Below the pieces are notes generated by a model, which saw only the letters and a program-made list of their open reading frames with translations, was not told where the DNA came from and did no database searches. A program made the translations under genes and the position numbers. DNA of 61,219 nt, taken from Ruminococcus sp. (GTDB taxonomy: Bacteria > Bacillota > Clostridia > Oscillospirales > Ruminococcaceae). This document shows, in pieces, positions 39,261-49,279 of the stretch; position 1 is the stretch's first letter; each line of letters begins with the position of its first letter. The stretch spans positions 1 through 61,219 of the forward strand of contig JAHZHC010000021.1 of assembly GCA_019420505.1 (NCBI GenBank), written 5' to 3'.

Positions 39261-41594
39261 ATGACAGACAGACCGACAACTTTAATGAAGCGAAGACTGA
39301 ATTTGTGGATAAATTTGCTGATAATCGTTTTGATTTTGTATATTGTATTCAGTATTTTTAAAACATCTGTCACCGAATCTGACAAATGGCGTGAGCTTGC
39401 AGATTCACAGCAGCTGAAAAGTACTGTGGTTCAGGCGTCAAGGGGAACGATCTATGACAGTACGGATCAGGTGCTTGCGCAAAGCGCTACAATGTATACG
39501 GTTTACTGTGACCAGGTTATGCTCTGGGACGATTATGTATCAAAAAAAGATGAAAAAATAGAAGAATACAAACAGCTTATTAAAGATACCAATGACGTTG
39601 AAAAGGCAAGGGGATATGAAGAATCATTAAGTAAACTTAAAACCTCACAGGAATGCTTTGATGATCTTGTAGCTTTTCTTGCACAGACATTGGAAATGGA
39701 TTCGGAAGACATCAGAGAAAAAATCGGAGATGAGAATTCTCAGTATGTTATTCTGAAAAAGGATATTGAAAAAACTGTTGCTGACAAAATTGAAGATTAT
39801 TTGACTGAGGAAGAGCTTGATGGTGTAAGATGCGATCCCACAACGAGGAGAATTTATCCTCAGAATGAATTGGCATCAAATGTAATCGGTCACTTGAATT
39901 ATGACGGTGACGGTATCTACGGTCTTGAGGCATACTATGATGAGTATCTTGCAGGAGTTGACGGACGCATCGTGACGGCTACCGCACGAAACGGAACGGA
40001 AATTCCGTATAGATATAAACAGAGCTATGAGGCTCAGGACGGTGATTCGCTGCATCTTAACATTGACGTTAATATTCAGTATCATCTTGAAACAGCATTG
40101 AAAAAAGCGGTTGAACTGCATAAGCCTACTGAGAGGGCATGCGGAATTATTATGAATCCGAAAACCGGTCAGGTTTATGCTATGGCAACAAATTATAGCT
40201 ATAATCCGAATAATCCGGCTGAAGTAACTGATAAAACGATTGCTTCTCAGCTTTCGAAGCTTGACAAGGAATCAAAGGAATATTCGGAAAAAAGACTTAA
40301 TGCATGGTCGGTTCAGTGGAAGAACAAAGCCATTTCAGAGCTTTATTTTCCGGGTTCCGTATTTAAAGTAATCACGGGTTCGTCAGCTCTTGAAGAAAAA
40401 GCTATTTCACTGAGCGACAGTTTTTCTTGCAATACCTATATACAGGTAGCTGATTACAAGATCCATTGCTGGTCAACAAGAGATCACGGATCACAGAATC
40501 TTGCGTTATCCATGCTTAACTCATGCAACCCTGCTTTTGTTCAGATCGGACAAAGACTTGGTGCGGAAAAGTTTTCTGAATATTTTAAGGCATATGGACT
40601 TACAGAGAAAACAGGAATTGACCTGCCAAGTGAAGTAAGCAGTATTTATATGCCTTTGTCGAGAATGGGAACTGTCGAACTTGCGTCGTCATCTTTCGGA
40701 CAGACAAATAAAATTACTCCTATACAAATGATCACTGCATATTCAGCAGTAGTAAACGGGGGATACCTTGTAACTCCTCAGATCGTTGATAAAATAACAG
40801 ATTCAAACGGAAACGTTGTAAAGGACTTCGACACGGAAGTTAAACGTCAGGTTATTTCGGAAGAAACTTCAAAGGAAATGCGTGAAATCCTTGAAGGAGT
40901 AGTAAACGGACAGCCGGGATCTAACTGTTATATCAAAGGCTATCGCATCGGCGGAAAATCGGGTACTTCTCAGAAGCTGGATACTGATAACGGTGAAACC
41001 TATGTATCTTCTTATTGTGCTTTTGCTCCGGCAGATGATCCGGAGGTAATAATGCTGGTTATGGTGGATCACCCGACCGGCGGAGAGTTTTATGGAAGCC
41101 AGGTTGCCGCACCGATTTGTGTTGAAGTGTTTAATGATATTCTGCCATATTTAGGATTGTTTCCTGAGTATACGGAAGAAGAGCTTGAAAAGCTTCAGGT
41201 TTCAGTTCCTAATGTAGAATTTGCAACTATTGAGAGTGCAACAAAAACATTGGAGAACCTTGATCTTGAAGTTAAGGTGAAGGGCGACGGAAATTCTGTT
41301 GTAAAACAAATTCCGGTAGGCGCTTCTGTTGAAAGAGGCAGCTCAGTTGTGCTTTATACCGACGATTCTTATAAAAATGATAATGTAAGTGTTCCGAATC
41401 TTCAGGGGCTTACAAGAGAACAGGCAAAAGAAGCGCTTGAGTCTGTGGGATTGAATCTTTCCGTTGAAGGTTCAGGAGCAGATGAGGATGGAGCGATAGC
41501 GTCCGGCGACCAAAACTATGCCGAAGGAGCAAGTGTTCCTGTAGGAACGGCAGTAACGGTCACATTTGTTGAGAGCAGTGTAGGCTCACAGTAA
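39261..41594 (+). CDS. class B penicillin-binding protein (FtsI/SpoVD-like) with PASTA domains
   Basis: A 777-aa transpeptidase. One membrane helix spans residues 14-33. The dimerisation domain begins QASRGTIYDSTDQVLAQSATMYTVYCDQ. The catalytic domain has SxxK in PGSVFKVITG, SxN as SCN in MLNSCNPAF, and KSGTS in GGKSGTSQK. Two C-terminal PASTA modules lie at about residues 645-710 (VSVPNVEFATIESATKTLENLDLEVKVKG) and 711-777 (VSVPNLQGLTREQAKEALESVGLNLSVEG). PASTA plus dcw position fits SpoVD or division PBP2X-type enzymes. GAAAGGAG precedes the ATG. Confidence 0.94.
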   Translation: MTDRPTTLMKRRLNLWINLLIIVLILYIVFSIFKTSVTESDKWRELADSQQLKSTVVQASRGTIYDSTDQVLAQSATMYTVYCDQVMLWDDYVSKKDEKIEEYKQLIKDTNDVEKARGYEESLSKLKTSQECFDDLVAFLAQTLEMDSEDIREKIGDENSQYVILKKDIEKTVADKIEDYLTEEELDGVRCDPTTRRIYPQNELASNVIGHLNYDGDGIYGLEAYYDEYLAGVDGRIVTATARNGTEIPYRYKQSYEAQDGDSLHLNIDVNIQYHLETALKKAVELHKPTERACGIIMNPKTGQVYAMATNYSYNPNNPAEVTDKTIASQLSKLDKESKEYSEKRLNAWSVQWKNKAISELYFPGSVFKVITGSSALEEKAISLSDSFSCNTYIQVADYKIHCWSTRDHGSQNLALSMLNSCNPAFVQIGQRLGAEKFSEYFKAYGLTEKTGIDLPSEVSSIYMPLSRMGTVELASSSFGQTNKITPIQMITAYSAVVNGGYLVTPQIVDKITDSNGNVVKDFDTEVKRQVISEETSKEMREILEGVVNGQPGSNCYIKGYRIGGKSGTSQKLDTDNGETYVSSYCAFAPADDPEVIMLVMVDHPTGGEFYGSQVAAPICVEVFNDILPYLGLFPEYTEEELEKLQVSVPNVEFATIESATKTLENLDLEVKVKGDGNSVVKQIPVGASVERGSSVVLYTDDSYKNDNVSVPNLQGLTREQAKEALESVGLNLSVEGSGADEDGAIASGDQNYAEGASVPVGTAVTVTFVESSVGSQ

Positions 41595-41617
41595 TTAGGT
41601 TAAGGGATTGATAATTA

Positions 41618-43054
41618 ATGAAACTTTATGATTTAATAAAAGGGATAGCAAGGACTGAGCTTCCGGATATTGAAATTACAGCTCTTACTTCAGATAACAG
41701 GGTGGAAATTCCTCAGGGAGCAATGTTTGTCTGTATAAAAGGGAAAACCTTTGACGGACATTCGGCTGCCCGGCAAATGGCTGACAAGGGTGCTGCGGTA
41801 ATTGTTGCCGAACATGATCTGGGACTTGAAAATCAGATTATTGTTTCTGATACAAGAAGTATATATCCAAAGCTTTGCGCCGCATGGTTTGGTAATCCGG
41901 AAAAGCAGTTAAAGCTGATCGGTGTTACGGGAACAAACGGAAAAACAACTATTACGACCGTTCTGAAAAAAGTTCTTACTGATTTTGGATGTAAAACAGG
42001 TCTTATCGGTACATGTCAAAATGAAATCGGTTCTGAAGTTATTCCGACTTCCAGAACAACACCGGAGCCTTATGATTTATTTGAACTGTTCAGAAAAATG
42101 GCTGATGCCGGTTGTGAATATGTTGTTATGGAGGTTTCATCTCAAGGACTGGAGCAAAAGCGTGTTGAGGGCTGTCGGTTTAAGGTGGGCGTTTTTACCA
42201 ACCTGACTCAGGATCATCTTGACGTTCATGGAACTATGGAGAATTATTATCAGGCAAAGAAAATGCTTTTTGATATTTCCGACAATGCAATTATTAATAT
42301 AGATGATGACGCCGGAAAACGATATCTGAGTGAAATCAGCTGTCCTGCCAAAACCTTTTCTGATGAAACGAAAGCAGATTTTTATGCAGAGGAAATTCTT
42401 CTTTCGGCTGACGGTGTAAAGTATGTTTTCTCTGATAAAAACAGTAAACATAATGTGGCATTTAAAATGCCGGGATTGTTTAATGTATCAAACTCACTTG
42501 CGGTTATCGCATGCTGTGAAACCTTGGGATTTAATGTTGAGGAAACGATTAAATCCATAAATTCCATGAAGGGAGTAAGAGGAAGGGCTGAGGTCGTTCC
42601 GACCGGCAGAGATTTTACGGTTATATGCGATTATGCGCATACTCCTGACGCTATTGTAAATGTGCTTAAAGCTATAAAAGGTTCGGCAAAGGGCAAAGTA
42701 AAATGCTTGTTTGGCTGCGGCGGAAACAGGGACGCAAAAAAAAGACCTCTTATGGCGGAGGCTGCTGCGGACAATGCGGATTTTCTTATTGTGACTTCGG
42801 ATAATCCGAGAAATGAAGATCCTGAGGCGATCATAAAAGATGTGCTTAAGGGACTTGAGGGCAAGGATACGCCTTATGTTACTATCTGTGACAGACGTGA
42901 AGCAATTCACTGGGCGGTAAAAAATGCCGAAAAGGACGATGTTATTGTGCTTGCGGGAAAGGGTCATGAAGATTATCAAATTCTTGCGGGAGGAGTAAAA
43001 ATACATTTTGATGAAAGAGAAGTTGTGGCAGAAGCTTTAAAAGAAATAGATTAG
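41618..43054 (+). CDS. murE: UDP-MurNAc-L-Ala-D-Glu:meso-DAP ligase
   Basis: A 478-aa Mur ligase. The N-terminal domain has ALTSDNRVEIPQGAMFVCIKGKTFDGHSAA, the ATP site VTGTNGKTTITTVL, VMEVSSQGLEQKRVEGCRF and the C-terminal GCGGNRDAKKRPLMAEAA. The substrate signature DNPRNEDP is the meso-diaminopimelate form; lysine-adding MurE lack the DNPR motif. The wall therefore should be DAP-type. It follows the transpeptidase by 23 bp. Confidence 0.96.
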   Translation: MKLYDLIKGIARTELPDIEITALTSDNRVEIPQGAMFVCIKGKTFDGHSAARQMADKGAAVIVAEHDLGLENQIIVSDTRSIYPKLCAAWFGNPEKQLKLIGVTGTNGKTTITTVLKKVLTDFGCKTGLIGTCQNEIGSEVIPTSRTTPEPYDLFELFRKMADAGCEYVVMEVSSQGLEQKRVEGCRFKVGVFTNLTQDHLDVHGTMENYYQAKKMLFDISDNAIINIDDDAGKRYLSEISCPAKTFSDETKADFYAEEILLSADGVKYVFSDKNSKHNVAFKMPGLFNVSNSLAVIACCETLGFNVEETIKSINSMKGVRGRAEVVPTGRDFTVICDYAHTPDAIVNVLKAIKGSAKGKVKCLFGCGGNRDAKKRPLMAEAAADNADFLIVTSDNPRNEDPEAIIKDVLKGLEGKDTPYVTICDRREAIHWAVKNAEKDDVIVLAGKGHEDYQILAGGVKIHFDEREVVAEALKEID

Positions 43055-43086
43055 ATATAAATAAAACACTGATTGGGAGCATAAGT

Positions 43087-44445
43087 ATGGAGAGAATGAC
43101 ATTGGCTGAAATAATTCATGCTGTGGACGGAAGCTATGGTTTTCCGTCTGACACTTTTATAGATTATATTTCAACCGATACAAGGACATTAAAGAAAGGC
43201 TCTGTGTTTGTGGCGTTAAAGGGAGACAATTTTGACGGTCACAATTATGGAGCAAAGGCTATGGAGCTTGGCGCAGAGGCGGTTATTGCTGAAAGAGCTA
43301 TTGACGGAGCAAGGTGCATTATTGTTGACTCTACTCACAAGGCTTTGCTTGACCTTGCGGCATATTACAGACGGAAATTTGATATTCCTCTTGTGGGTAT
43401 TACAGGAAGTGTAGGAAAGACAACAACGAAAGAAATGATATCTCTTGTTGTTTCAGAAAAATACAACACGTTGAAAACGGAGGGAAATCATAATAATGAA
43501 ATAGGTCTTCCGCTTACGCTTTTTGGTCTGGAGAAAAAGCATACAGCCGCAGTAATAGAAATGGGAATGTCTCATTTAGGCGAGATTTCGAGGCTTTCAT
43601 TGTGTGCACAGCCAACTGTTGCGGTTATAACAAATATCGGATTTTCACACATAGAAAATTTAGGGACTCAGGAGAATATTCTGAAAGCAAAAATGGAAAT
43701 TCTCGACGGTGCTGATTATGACGCTCCTCTTATTATGTGCCGTGATGATAAAATGCTCAGAAATGCTGAAATACATGGTGACAGAAAAGCGGTATTTTAT
43801 TCTGTCAAGAAAAAAGATTGTGACGTTTATGCGACTTCAATAAAAAGCAATGAAGACCGCATAAGCTTTATTATAAATTATCCCGGCGGAAAGATCAAAG
43901 CAGTTATTAATTGCATGGGTGAGCATAATGTCAAAAATGCTCTTGCTGCATTTTGCGTAGGACTTGAGCTGGGCATAGAACCTGAGAAGATTGTTGCAGG
44001 AATTGCAAAATACAGACCTGACGGACTCAGGCAAAATGTAAAAAAAATTAATGGAAGAACATTTATTATAGATTGCTATAACGCTTCTCCCGATTCGATG
44101 AAAGCCGCAATAAACGTGCTTTCAAACACAAATACAGGCGGCAGAAAATACTGTGTGCTTGCAGATATGCTTGAACTCGGAAAGCTATCCAAAACGCTTC
44201 ACCGAACTGTGGGAGAATATGTTTTTGAATCCAAGATAGATATGCTTCTTTGTTTCGGCGATGATTCTAAATATTATATTGACGGAGCTTTGAAAAAAGG
44301 GTTTGACAGCAGCAGATGTCTGCATTTTGAAAGCCGGGAAAAGCTTACGGAATATCTCAGGAATAATATAAATACCAATGACGCTGTACTGTTTAAGGGC
44401 AGCAGAGGAATGAAGCTTGAAGAGGTTGTAAATGCCTTGGAGTAA
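43087..44445 (+). CDS. murF: UDP-MurNAc-tripeptide:D-Ala-D-Ala ligase
   Basis: A 452-aa Mur ligase. ISTDTRTLKKGSVFVALKGDNFDGHNYGAKAMELGAEAVIAE forms the N-terminal domain, the ATP loop is GITGSVGKTTTKEMIS, and TEGNHNNEIGLPLTLFGL and VIEMGMSHLGEISRL are the MurF signatures. IIDCYNASPDSMKAAINVL follows in the C-terminal domain. The gene overlaps the start of the mraY-like gene by 14 nt. It adds D-Ala-D-Ala made from the Alr product. Confidence 0.96.
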   Translation: MERMTLAEIIHAVDGSYGFPSDTFIDYISTDTRTLKKGSVFVALKGDNFDGHNYGAKAMELGAEAVIAERAIDGARCIIVDSTHKALLDLAAYYRRKFDIPLVGITGSVGKTTTKEMISLVVSEKYNTLKTEGNHNNEIGLPLTLFGLEKKHTAAVIEMGMSHLGEISRLSLCAQPTVAVITNIGFSHIENLGTQENILKAKMEILDGADYDAPLIMCRDDKMLRNAEIHGDRKAVFYSVKKKDCDVYATSIKSNEDRISFIINYPGGKIKAVINCMGEHNVKNALAAFCVGLELGIEPEKIVAGIAKYRPDGLRQNVKKINGRTFIIDCYNASPDSMKAAINVLSNTNTGGRKYCVLADMLELGKLSKTLHRTVGEYVFESKIDMLLCFGDDSKYYIDGALKKGFDSSRCLHFESREKLTEYLRNNINTNDAVLFKGSRGMKLEEVVNALE

Positions 44446-45472
44446 CGTTCTTATTATAATTACTATTGAAGCTGTTCTGGGATTTGTTTGCGGAAAAGTT
44501 TTAATCCCCTGCTTCAGGAAGTTTAAAACAGGAAAGTATGACATATATATTGGTGACAGATTTACAAAAGACGGATCTGAACCTAAATTCGGCGGAGTTA
44601 TTATTGCGATTTCTCTTATAATGGGAGCGGTGCTAAGCTTTGCTTTTATAAGCAGTAATCTGAAAACAGGTGCAGGCAATGACGGTCAAAAAATAATTTC
44701 GGTTATTATTTTCAGTTTATCGCTGATGGCGATAGGATTGATAGATGATTGGTTTAGCGATGTAAGAAAAAATGCATTGGGCTTGCGTTCAGGTATAAAA
44801 CTGATAACCGAATTTATGATATGCTTTTGTTTTCTGCTGTGGCTTAAGATTTTTTGCGGAGATTCGGATACGGCAATACTTCTTCCGTTCCGATTGGGTT
44901 ATTTGGATTTTAAACTGTTTTATTATCCGTTAACGGCATTCGGTATGACAATTACAATAAATGCAGTAAAGCTTCATGATTGCTTTGGAAAAGACACGAG
45001 AAACGGAACAGACGGTCTTTGTGCGGTAACGGCGATGATTTTTTTCCTTGTGTTTGCAGTTTGCGGAAATATATCAGATAAATTATTTCTCAGTGCATTG
45101 GGCTATATTTCAGCAGCGGCAGTTATGGGATTCCTTTTTTGGGGAATGTCCCCGTCTAAAATATATATCGGAGAATCGGGAGCTTTGCTTTTAGGAGGAT
45201 TAATCAGCGCTTTAGCTGTTGTTTCTCAGTTACATTTGCTTATTTTTATGGTCGGAGCAGGCTTTTTTATCGACAGCTTTTGTACGTTAATTCAATATTC
45301 TGTTTTCAGAAAAAGAAAAAAACTTATATTTAAGGGAGTAAGTCTTCATAATCATTGGAAAGAAAAAGGATTCAGTGATTATAAAATAATATTTATATTT
45401 TCCTGCATAACTGTTATCGGCGGAATTGCAGGTATGATTTTTACAGTATACAGCACAAATTTTAGTTTTTAA
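44432..45472 (+). CDS. divergent MraY-like phospho-sugar transferase
   Basis: A 346-aa protein with about ten membrane segments and a glycosyltransferase-4 (MraY/WecA) layout. FTKDGSEPKFGGVII is the KxGTPTMGG-like start and AIGLIDDW the conserved DD pair. The next catalytic region, NxxNLTDGLDGL in MraY, reads NAVKLHDCFGKDTRNGTDGL. GDxGSLxLGG reads GESGALLLGG (Asp to Glu), and PxHHHFE reads SLHNHWKEKG. By position between murF and ftsW it should transfer phospho-MurNAc-pentapeptide to undecaprenyl phosphate, but several key residues are altered. It could be a derived functional MraY or a relic, with another copy elsewhere. Confidence 0.8.
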   Translation: MPWSNVLIIITIEAVLGFVCGKVLIPCFRKFKTGKYDIYIGDRFTKDGSEPKFGGVIIAISLIMGAVLSFAFISSNLKTGAGNDGQKIISVIIFSLSLMAIGLIDDWFSDVRKNALGLRSGIKLITEFMICFCFLLWLKIFCGDSDTAILLPFRLGYLDFKLFYYPLTAFGMTITINAVKLHDCFGKDTRNGTDGLCAVTAMIFFLVFAVCGNISDKLFLSALGYISAAAVMGFLFWGMSPSKIYIGESGALLLGGLISALAVVSQLHLLIFMVGAGFFIDSFCTLIQYSVFRKRKKLIFKGVSLHNHWKEKGFSDYKIIFIFSCITVIGGIAGMIFTVYSTNFSF

Positions 45473-45485
45473 AGGAGGTTTCATT

Positions 45486-46715
45486 TTGGCAGATAAGGGT
45501 TCAAGACGTCAACGTGACGGGAGCATTGTTCACAGCCGTCCGCAGCGGACTCAGCCGGTGGCTCAGGCGAGAAAATCCCTTAATTTCAGATTCATTTTAA
45601 GCGAAATAGACAAACCTTTTTTAATACTGGTTCTTGTGCTTTTAGTGTTTGGGATAACCATGATGTTTTCCGCCAGCTATGCGACAAGCATATATGAACA
45701 GGGAGACGGTTATTATTATCTGAAAAGGCAGGCGCTTTTCGGAGGCGTCGGCGTGATTGCAATGCTGATAATTTCAACGCTTGATTATCATTTCTTTCAG
45801 AATACAAAAGTAGCATATACTTCTTTTTTCGTTACATTCGGTATAACGCTTTATACTGCTTTTTTCGGAACATCAACAGCAGATGCAAACCGATGGCTTG
45901 TTATCGGACCGATTCAGTTCCAGCCATCAGAAATGTTAAAGATTACTTTCATCATAATTTTTGCATACATAATGGCGGTTAATTTTCCTAAATATAAGAA
46001 GATGAAATACTGCATTGTTCCGTTTGCGGCAATTCTGGTGCTTGTTTGCGGAGTTTTGGCGCTTCAGAGGCATATTTCTGCTGTAATGCTTGTTGTTCTG
46101 ATCGGCGTCACTATGATGTTTGTAAGCGGTATTCCGAGAAAAGCTTTTTGGATTTTTATTGGCTGCGGAGCGGCGGCAGCGCTGCTTCTGGTGCTTGTAA
46201 TTATTATCTCGGGAAGCGATAAGTTTTCATATATCACAACAAGATTTCAAAGCTGGCAGGATCCGTTATCTGATATAAGAGGCGACACGGCTCAGACTTA
46301 TCAGGGGCTTCTTGCGATTGGTTCCGGTGGGTTATTCGGACTGGGATTTGGTGAATCAAGGCAAAAGTATCTTTATTTGCCTGAATCACAGAATGACTTT
46401 ATTTTTTCTGTTATCTGTGAAGAGCTTGGATTTGTGGGAGCATTAGTAGTAATATTCCTGTTTCTGATGTTTATTATAAGAGGCTTTTTTATTGCGTCCA
46501 GAGCCAAGGACCGATTCGGTATGCTTCTTGCTGTAGGAATAGTAATGCAGATAGGTTCTCAGGCGCTTCTTAATATAGCTGTTGCCTGCAACGCATTTCC
46601 GAATACGGGTATTTCGCTGCCGTTTTTCAGCTATGGAGGTACGGCGCTTATGCTTCAGCTTGCAGAGGTAGGTATTTTACTGAATATTTCAAGACAGAGC
46701 AATATTCCAAGATAA
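45486..46715 (+). CDS. ftsW: SEDS-family division protein FtsW
   Basis: A 409-aa membrane protein with about ten helices and a cytoplasmic basic N-terminus of 35 residues. Signatures are MMFSASYATSIYEQGDGYYYLKRQALFGGVG, the SEDS motif ANRWLVIGPIQFQPSEMLK, and GFGESRQKYLYLPESQNDFIFSVICEELGFVGA. A C-terminal NTGISLPFFSYGGTALM follows. It polymerises glycan strands at the septum with the transpeptidase encoded at 39261. The start is TTG 45486, 7 nt after AAAGGAGGT. Confidence 0.93.
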   Translation: MADKGSRRQRDGSIVHSRPQRTQPVAQARKSLNFRFILSEIDKPFLILVLVLLVFGITMMFSASYATSIYEQGDGYYYLKRQALFGGVGVIAMLIISTLDYHFFQNTKVAYTSFFVTFGITLYTAFFGTSTADANRWLVIGPIQFQPSEMLKITFIIIFAYIMAVNFPKYKKMKYCIVPFAAILVLVCGVLALQRHISAVMLVVLIGVTMMFVSGIPRKAFWIFIGCGAAAALLLVLVIIISGSDKFSYITTRFQSWQDPLSDIRGDTAQTYQGLLAIGSGGLFGLGFGESRQKYLYLPESQNDFIFSVICEELGFVGALVVIFLFLMFIIRGFFIASRAKDRFGMLLAVGIVMQIGSQALLNIAVACNAFPNTGISLPFFSYGGTALMLQLAEVGILLNISRQSNIPR

Positions 46716-46751
46716 ATTTTATTAAATCCTGATATGAGAGGAAAGATTTGA

Positions 46752-47885
46752 ATGCTGAGAGTGTTACTTGCAGGCGGAGGAACAGCAGGTCATATTAATC
46801 CCGCTCTTGCAATTGCTGAAATAATAAAATCACATCATCCTGACGCAGAATTTTGTTTTGCGGGCAATCCTAATAAACTGGAAGCAAAGCTGATTCCGGA
46901 AAACGGTTATCGATTTGAACCGATTATGGTAGAGGGCTTTCAGCGTAAGCTTAATGCTCAGAATATTAAGAGAAATGTAAAAGCTCTTTATTATTTATGC
47001 AGTACGGGCAAACAGGCAAAGAGGATTATAAAAGAATTTAAGCCTGATCTGGTTATCGGTACGGGAGGCTATGTTTCGGGTCCGGTAGTCAGAAAAGCTG
47101 CTCAAATGGGTATAAAAACTGCAATTCATGAGGCTAATGCTTTTGCAGGTGTTACTACTAAGCTGCTTTCAAAAAAAGCAGATAAAATCATGCTTACTGT
47201 CAAAGAAACTAAAAATCTTGAACAGTCGGTTATGTCAAAAACTGTAGTTACGGGACTTCCGATCAGAAAGGCTTTTGAATTGAAATCAAAGGCGGAAGCA
47301 AAAAAAGAGCTTGGTTTTGATCAAAATGAAATCTGTATTCTGTCTTCAGGCGGAAGTCTTGGAGCAAGAGTGCTTAATGAAAATATGGCAAGGGTTTTCA
47401 AGTGGTATCAGAATAATGACGTTAAAGTAAATCACATTCACTCATACGGTACCTATGCGGGATATTCAAATTTTGTGGAAAGCCTTGAAGAGCAAGGTAT
47501 AAATGTGAATAGCAATAAACGGCTTCTGATTAAGGAATATATAAATATGCCTTTATGTATGGCGGCGGCGGATCTTGTTATTACAAGATGCGGCGCAAGT
47601 ACATTGGCGGAGCTGGAAGCAGTAGGCAGGGGATCAATTTTAATTCCGTCGCCAATGGTAGCGGAAAATCATCAGTATCACAATGGCATGGTTTTACAGA
47701 ATGCCGGTGCAGGATTTGTTTTTGAGGAGAAGGAGCTTAAAGAAAATACTATTATCGATAAGATAAGCGAGTTGATAAGTAATCCTGAAAAGCTGAAAAA
47801 ACTTTCTGATAATGCAGCAGCCTTGTATATAAGCGATACTAATGACAGAATTTACAATGCTATAAAGCCTTTGATTAATGCGTAA
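46752..47885 (+). CDS. murG: MurG lipid II synthase
   Basis: A 377-aa GT28 glycosyltransferase on the inner membrane face that adds GlcNAc to lipid I. It has LLAGGGTAGHINPALAIAEII with the Gly-rich substrate loop, GTGGYVSGPVVRKAAQMGI, HEANAFAGVTTKLLS, LSSGGSLGARVLNENM, and TRCGASTLAELEAVGRGSILIPSP with the UDP-GlcNAc site. GAGAGGAAAG precedes the ATG. Its position after ftsW is the standard one. Confidence 0.95.
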   Translation: MLRVLLAGGGTAGHINPALAIAEIIKSHHPDAEFCFAGNPNKLEAKLIPENGYRFEPIMVEGFQRKLNAQNIKRNVKALYYLCSTGKQAKRIIKEFKPDLVIGTGGYVSGPVVRKAAQMGIKTAIHEANAFAGVTTKLLSKKADKIMLTVKETKNLEQSVMSKTVVTGLPIRKAFELKSKAEAKKELGFDQNEICILSSGGSLGARVLNENMARVFKWYQNNDVKVNHIHSYGTYAGYSNFVESLEEQGINVNSNKRLLIKEYINMPLCMAAADLVITRCGASTLAELEAVGRGSILIPSPMVAENHQYHNGMVLQNAGAGFVFEEKELKENTIIDKISELISNPEKLKKLSDNAAALYISDTNDRIYNAIKPLINA

Positions 47886-47994
47886 AAGCTTAGTGATTGA
47901 CTGATATATTAATTAAATTGTAAGGCTTTTTCACCTATATTGCAGGAAATGCATAATATATTTTATGAATTTCTTTGTAAGGGAGAGAAGCTTT

Positions 47995-49248
47995 ATGCAA
48001 AGGCTTAGAATAGAAGGCGAAAAGCGAATTAATGGTGAGATATCAGTGCAGGGAGCAAAAAACAGCGCACTGCCGTTGCTTTCGGCTTGTGTGCTGTCAA
48101 AAGGCGAAGTGACATTACATAATTGTCCAAGGCTTTCAGATGTTTTTGCGGCATGCAGGATTCTAAGCTGTCTTGGCTGTTCATGCAGCTTTGAGGGAAA
48201 TACTGTTACAGTGAACTCCTCATGTATATCAAAAAGCTATGTGCCTGACGGATTAATGCGTGAAATGAGATCATCTATTGTATTTTTAGGTGCGATTCTG
48301 GGGAGATTGGGGAAGTGTTCTCTTTCATTTCCCGGAGGATGCGAACTTGGGCCACGTCCGATTGATATGCATATTTCAGCGCTTAAACAAATGGGCGTTA
48401 TTATAAAAGAAGAATATGGCGTTCTTGATTGTACTTGTCCTAAAGGACTTAAGGGTGCTAAAATAAATTTATCGTTTCCTTCCGTGGGAGCTACTGAGAA
48501 TATAATGCTTGCGGCTTGTCTGGCAAAAGGCGACACGGTAATTTACAATGCAGCAAGAGAGCCTGAAATATCTGATTTAGCAGGCTTTCTTAATGCTTGC
48601 GGTGCAAGAATAAGCGGACACGGAGGAAGTGTTATTTATATAACCGGGGTAAGAGAGCTTCATAGCTGTGAATACAGCGTTATGCCGGACAGAATTGTTG
48701 CCTGCACGCTGTTGGGCGCTGCGGCTGTTACGGGTGGAGATATTTCTCTGAAAAATTGCAGACCCCAGGACATTGACTCGGTTCTGCCCATTTTTGAGCA
48801 AATGGGATGCGGTGTTTTTGTCTATGATGATAATATTTATCTTACAGCAAAGAAAAACCTGAGGGCAGTCAAAACTATAAGAACAATGCCTTATCCGGGA
48901 TTTCCGACTGATGCGCAGGCTATTGTAATGGCGGCGCTGACAAAGGCGCAGGGCACAAGCGTTATCGTGGAGAATATTTTTGAAAACAGATACAGGCATG
49001 TTGACGAACTCGTGAGAATGGGTGCAGATATAAAGGTCGAAGGAAAGGTTGCTGTTGTTGAGGGCGTTAAGAAGCTTTTCGGTGCAAATGTGATAGCCAC
49101 CGATCTGAGAGGCGGAGCAGCACTGGTTCTTGCGGCGCTGGCAGCCGATGGTGAAACTGTACTTTCAAATATAAAATTAATTGACAGAGGATATGAGGAC
49201 ATAGAAAAACAGCTTAATTCAGTAGGTGCAAAAATTTGCAGGGTCTGA
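47995..49248 (+). CDS. murA: UDP-GlcNAc 1-carboxyvinyltransferase
   Basis: A 417-aa EPSP-family enzyme for the first committed step of wall synthesis. Motifs are RINGEISVQGAKNSALPLLSACVLS with the catalytic Lys-Asn, PGGCELGPRPIDMHISALKQMG with the PEP/fosfomycin Cys, and YPGFPTDAQAIVMAALTKAQGTS with the second PEP-loop. Near the C-terminus are TDLRGGAALVLAALAA and IDRGYEDIEKQL. ATG 47995 has AAGGGAGAG upstream. It is separated from murG by 109 bp. Confidence 0.94.
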   Translation: MQRLRIEGEKRINGEISVQGAKNSALPLLSACVLSKGEVTLHNCPRLSDVFAACRILSCLGCSCSFEGNTVTVNSSCISKSYVPDGLMREMRSSIVFLGAILGRLGKCSLSFPGGCELGPRPIDMHISALKQMGVIIKEEYGVLDCTCPKGLKGAKINLSFPSVGATENIMLAACLAKGDTVIYNAAREPEISDLAGFLNACGARISGHGGSVIYITGVRELHSCEYSVMPDRIVACTLLGAAAVTGGDISLKNCRPQDIDSVLPIFEQMGCGVFVYDDNIYLTAKKNLRAVKTIRTMPYPGFPTDAQAIVMAALTKAQGTSVIVENIFENRYRHVDELVRMGADIKVEGKVAVVEGVKKLFGANVIATDLRGGAALVLAALAADGETVLSNIKLIDRGYEDIEKQLNSVGAKICRV

Positions 49249-49279
49249 ATCAAGGCATTAATATAAAGGAACGATAAAA

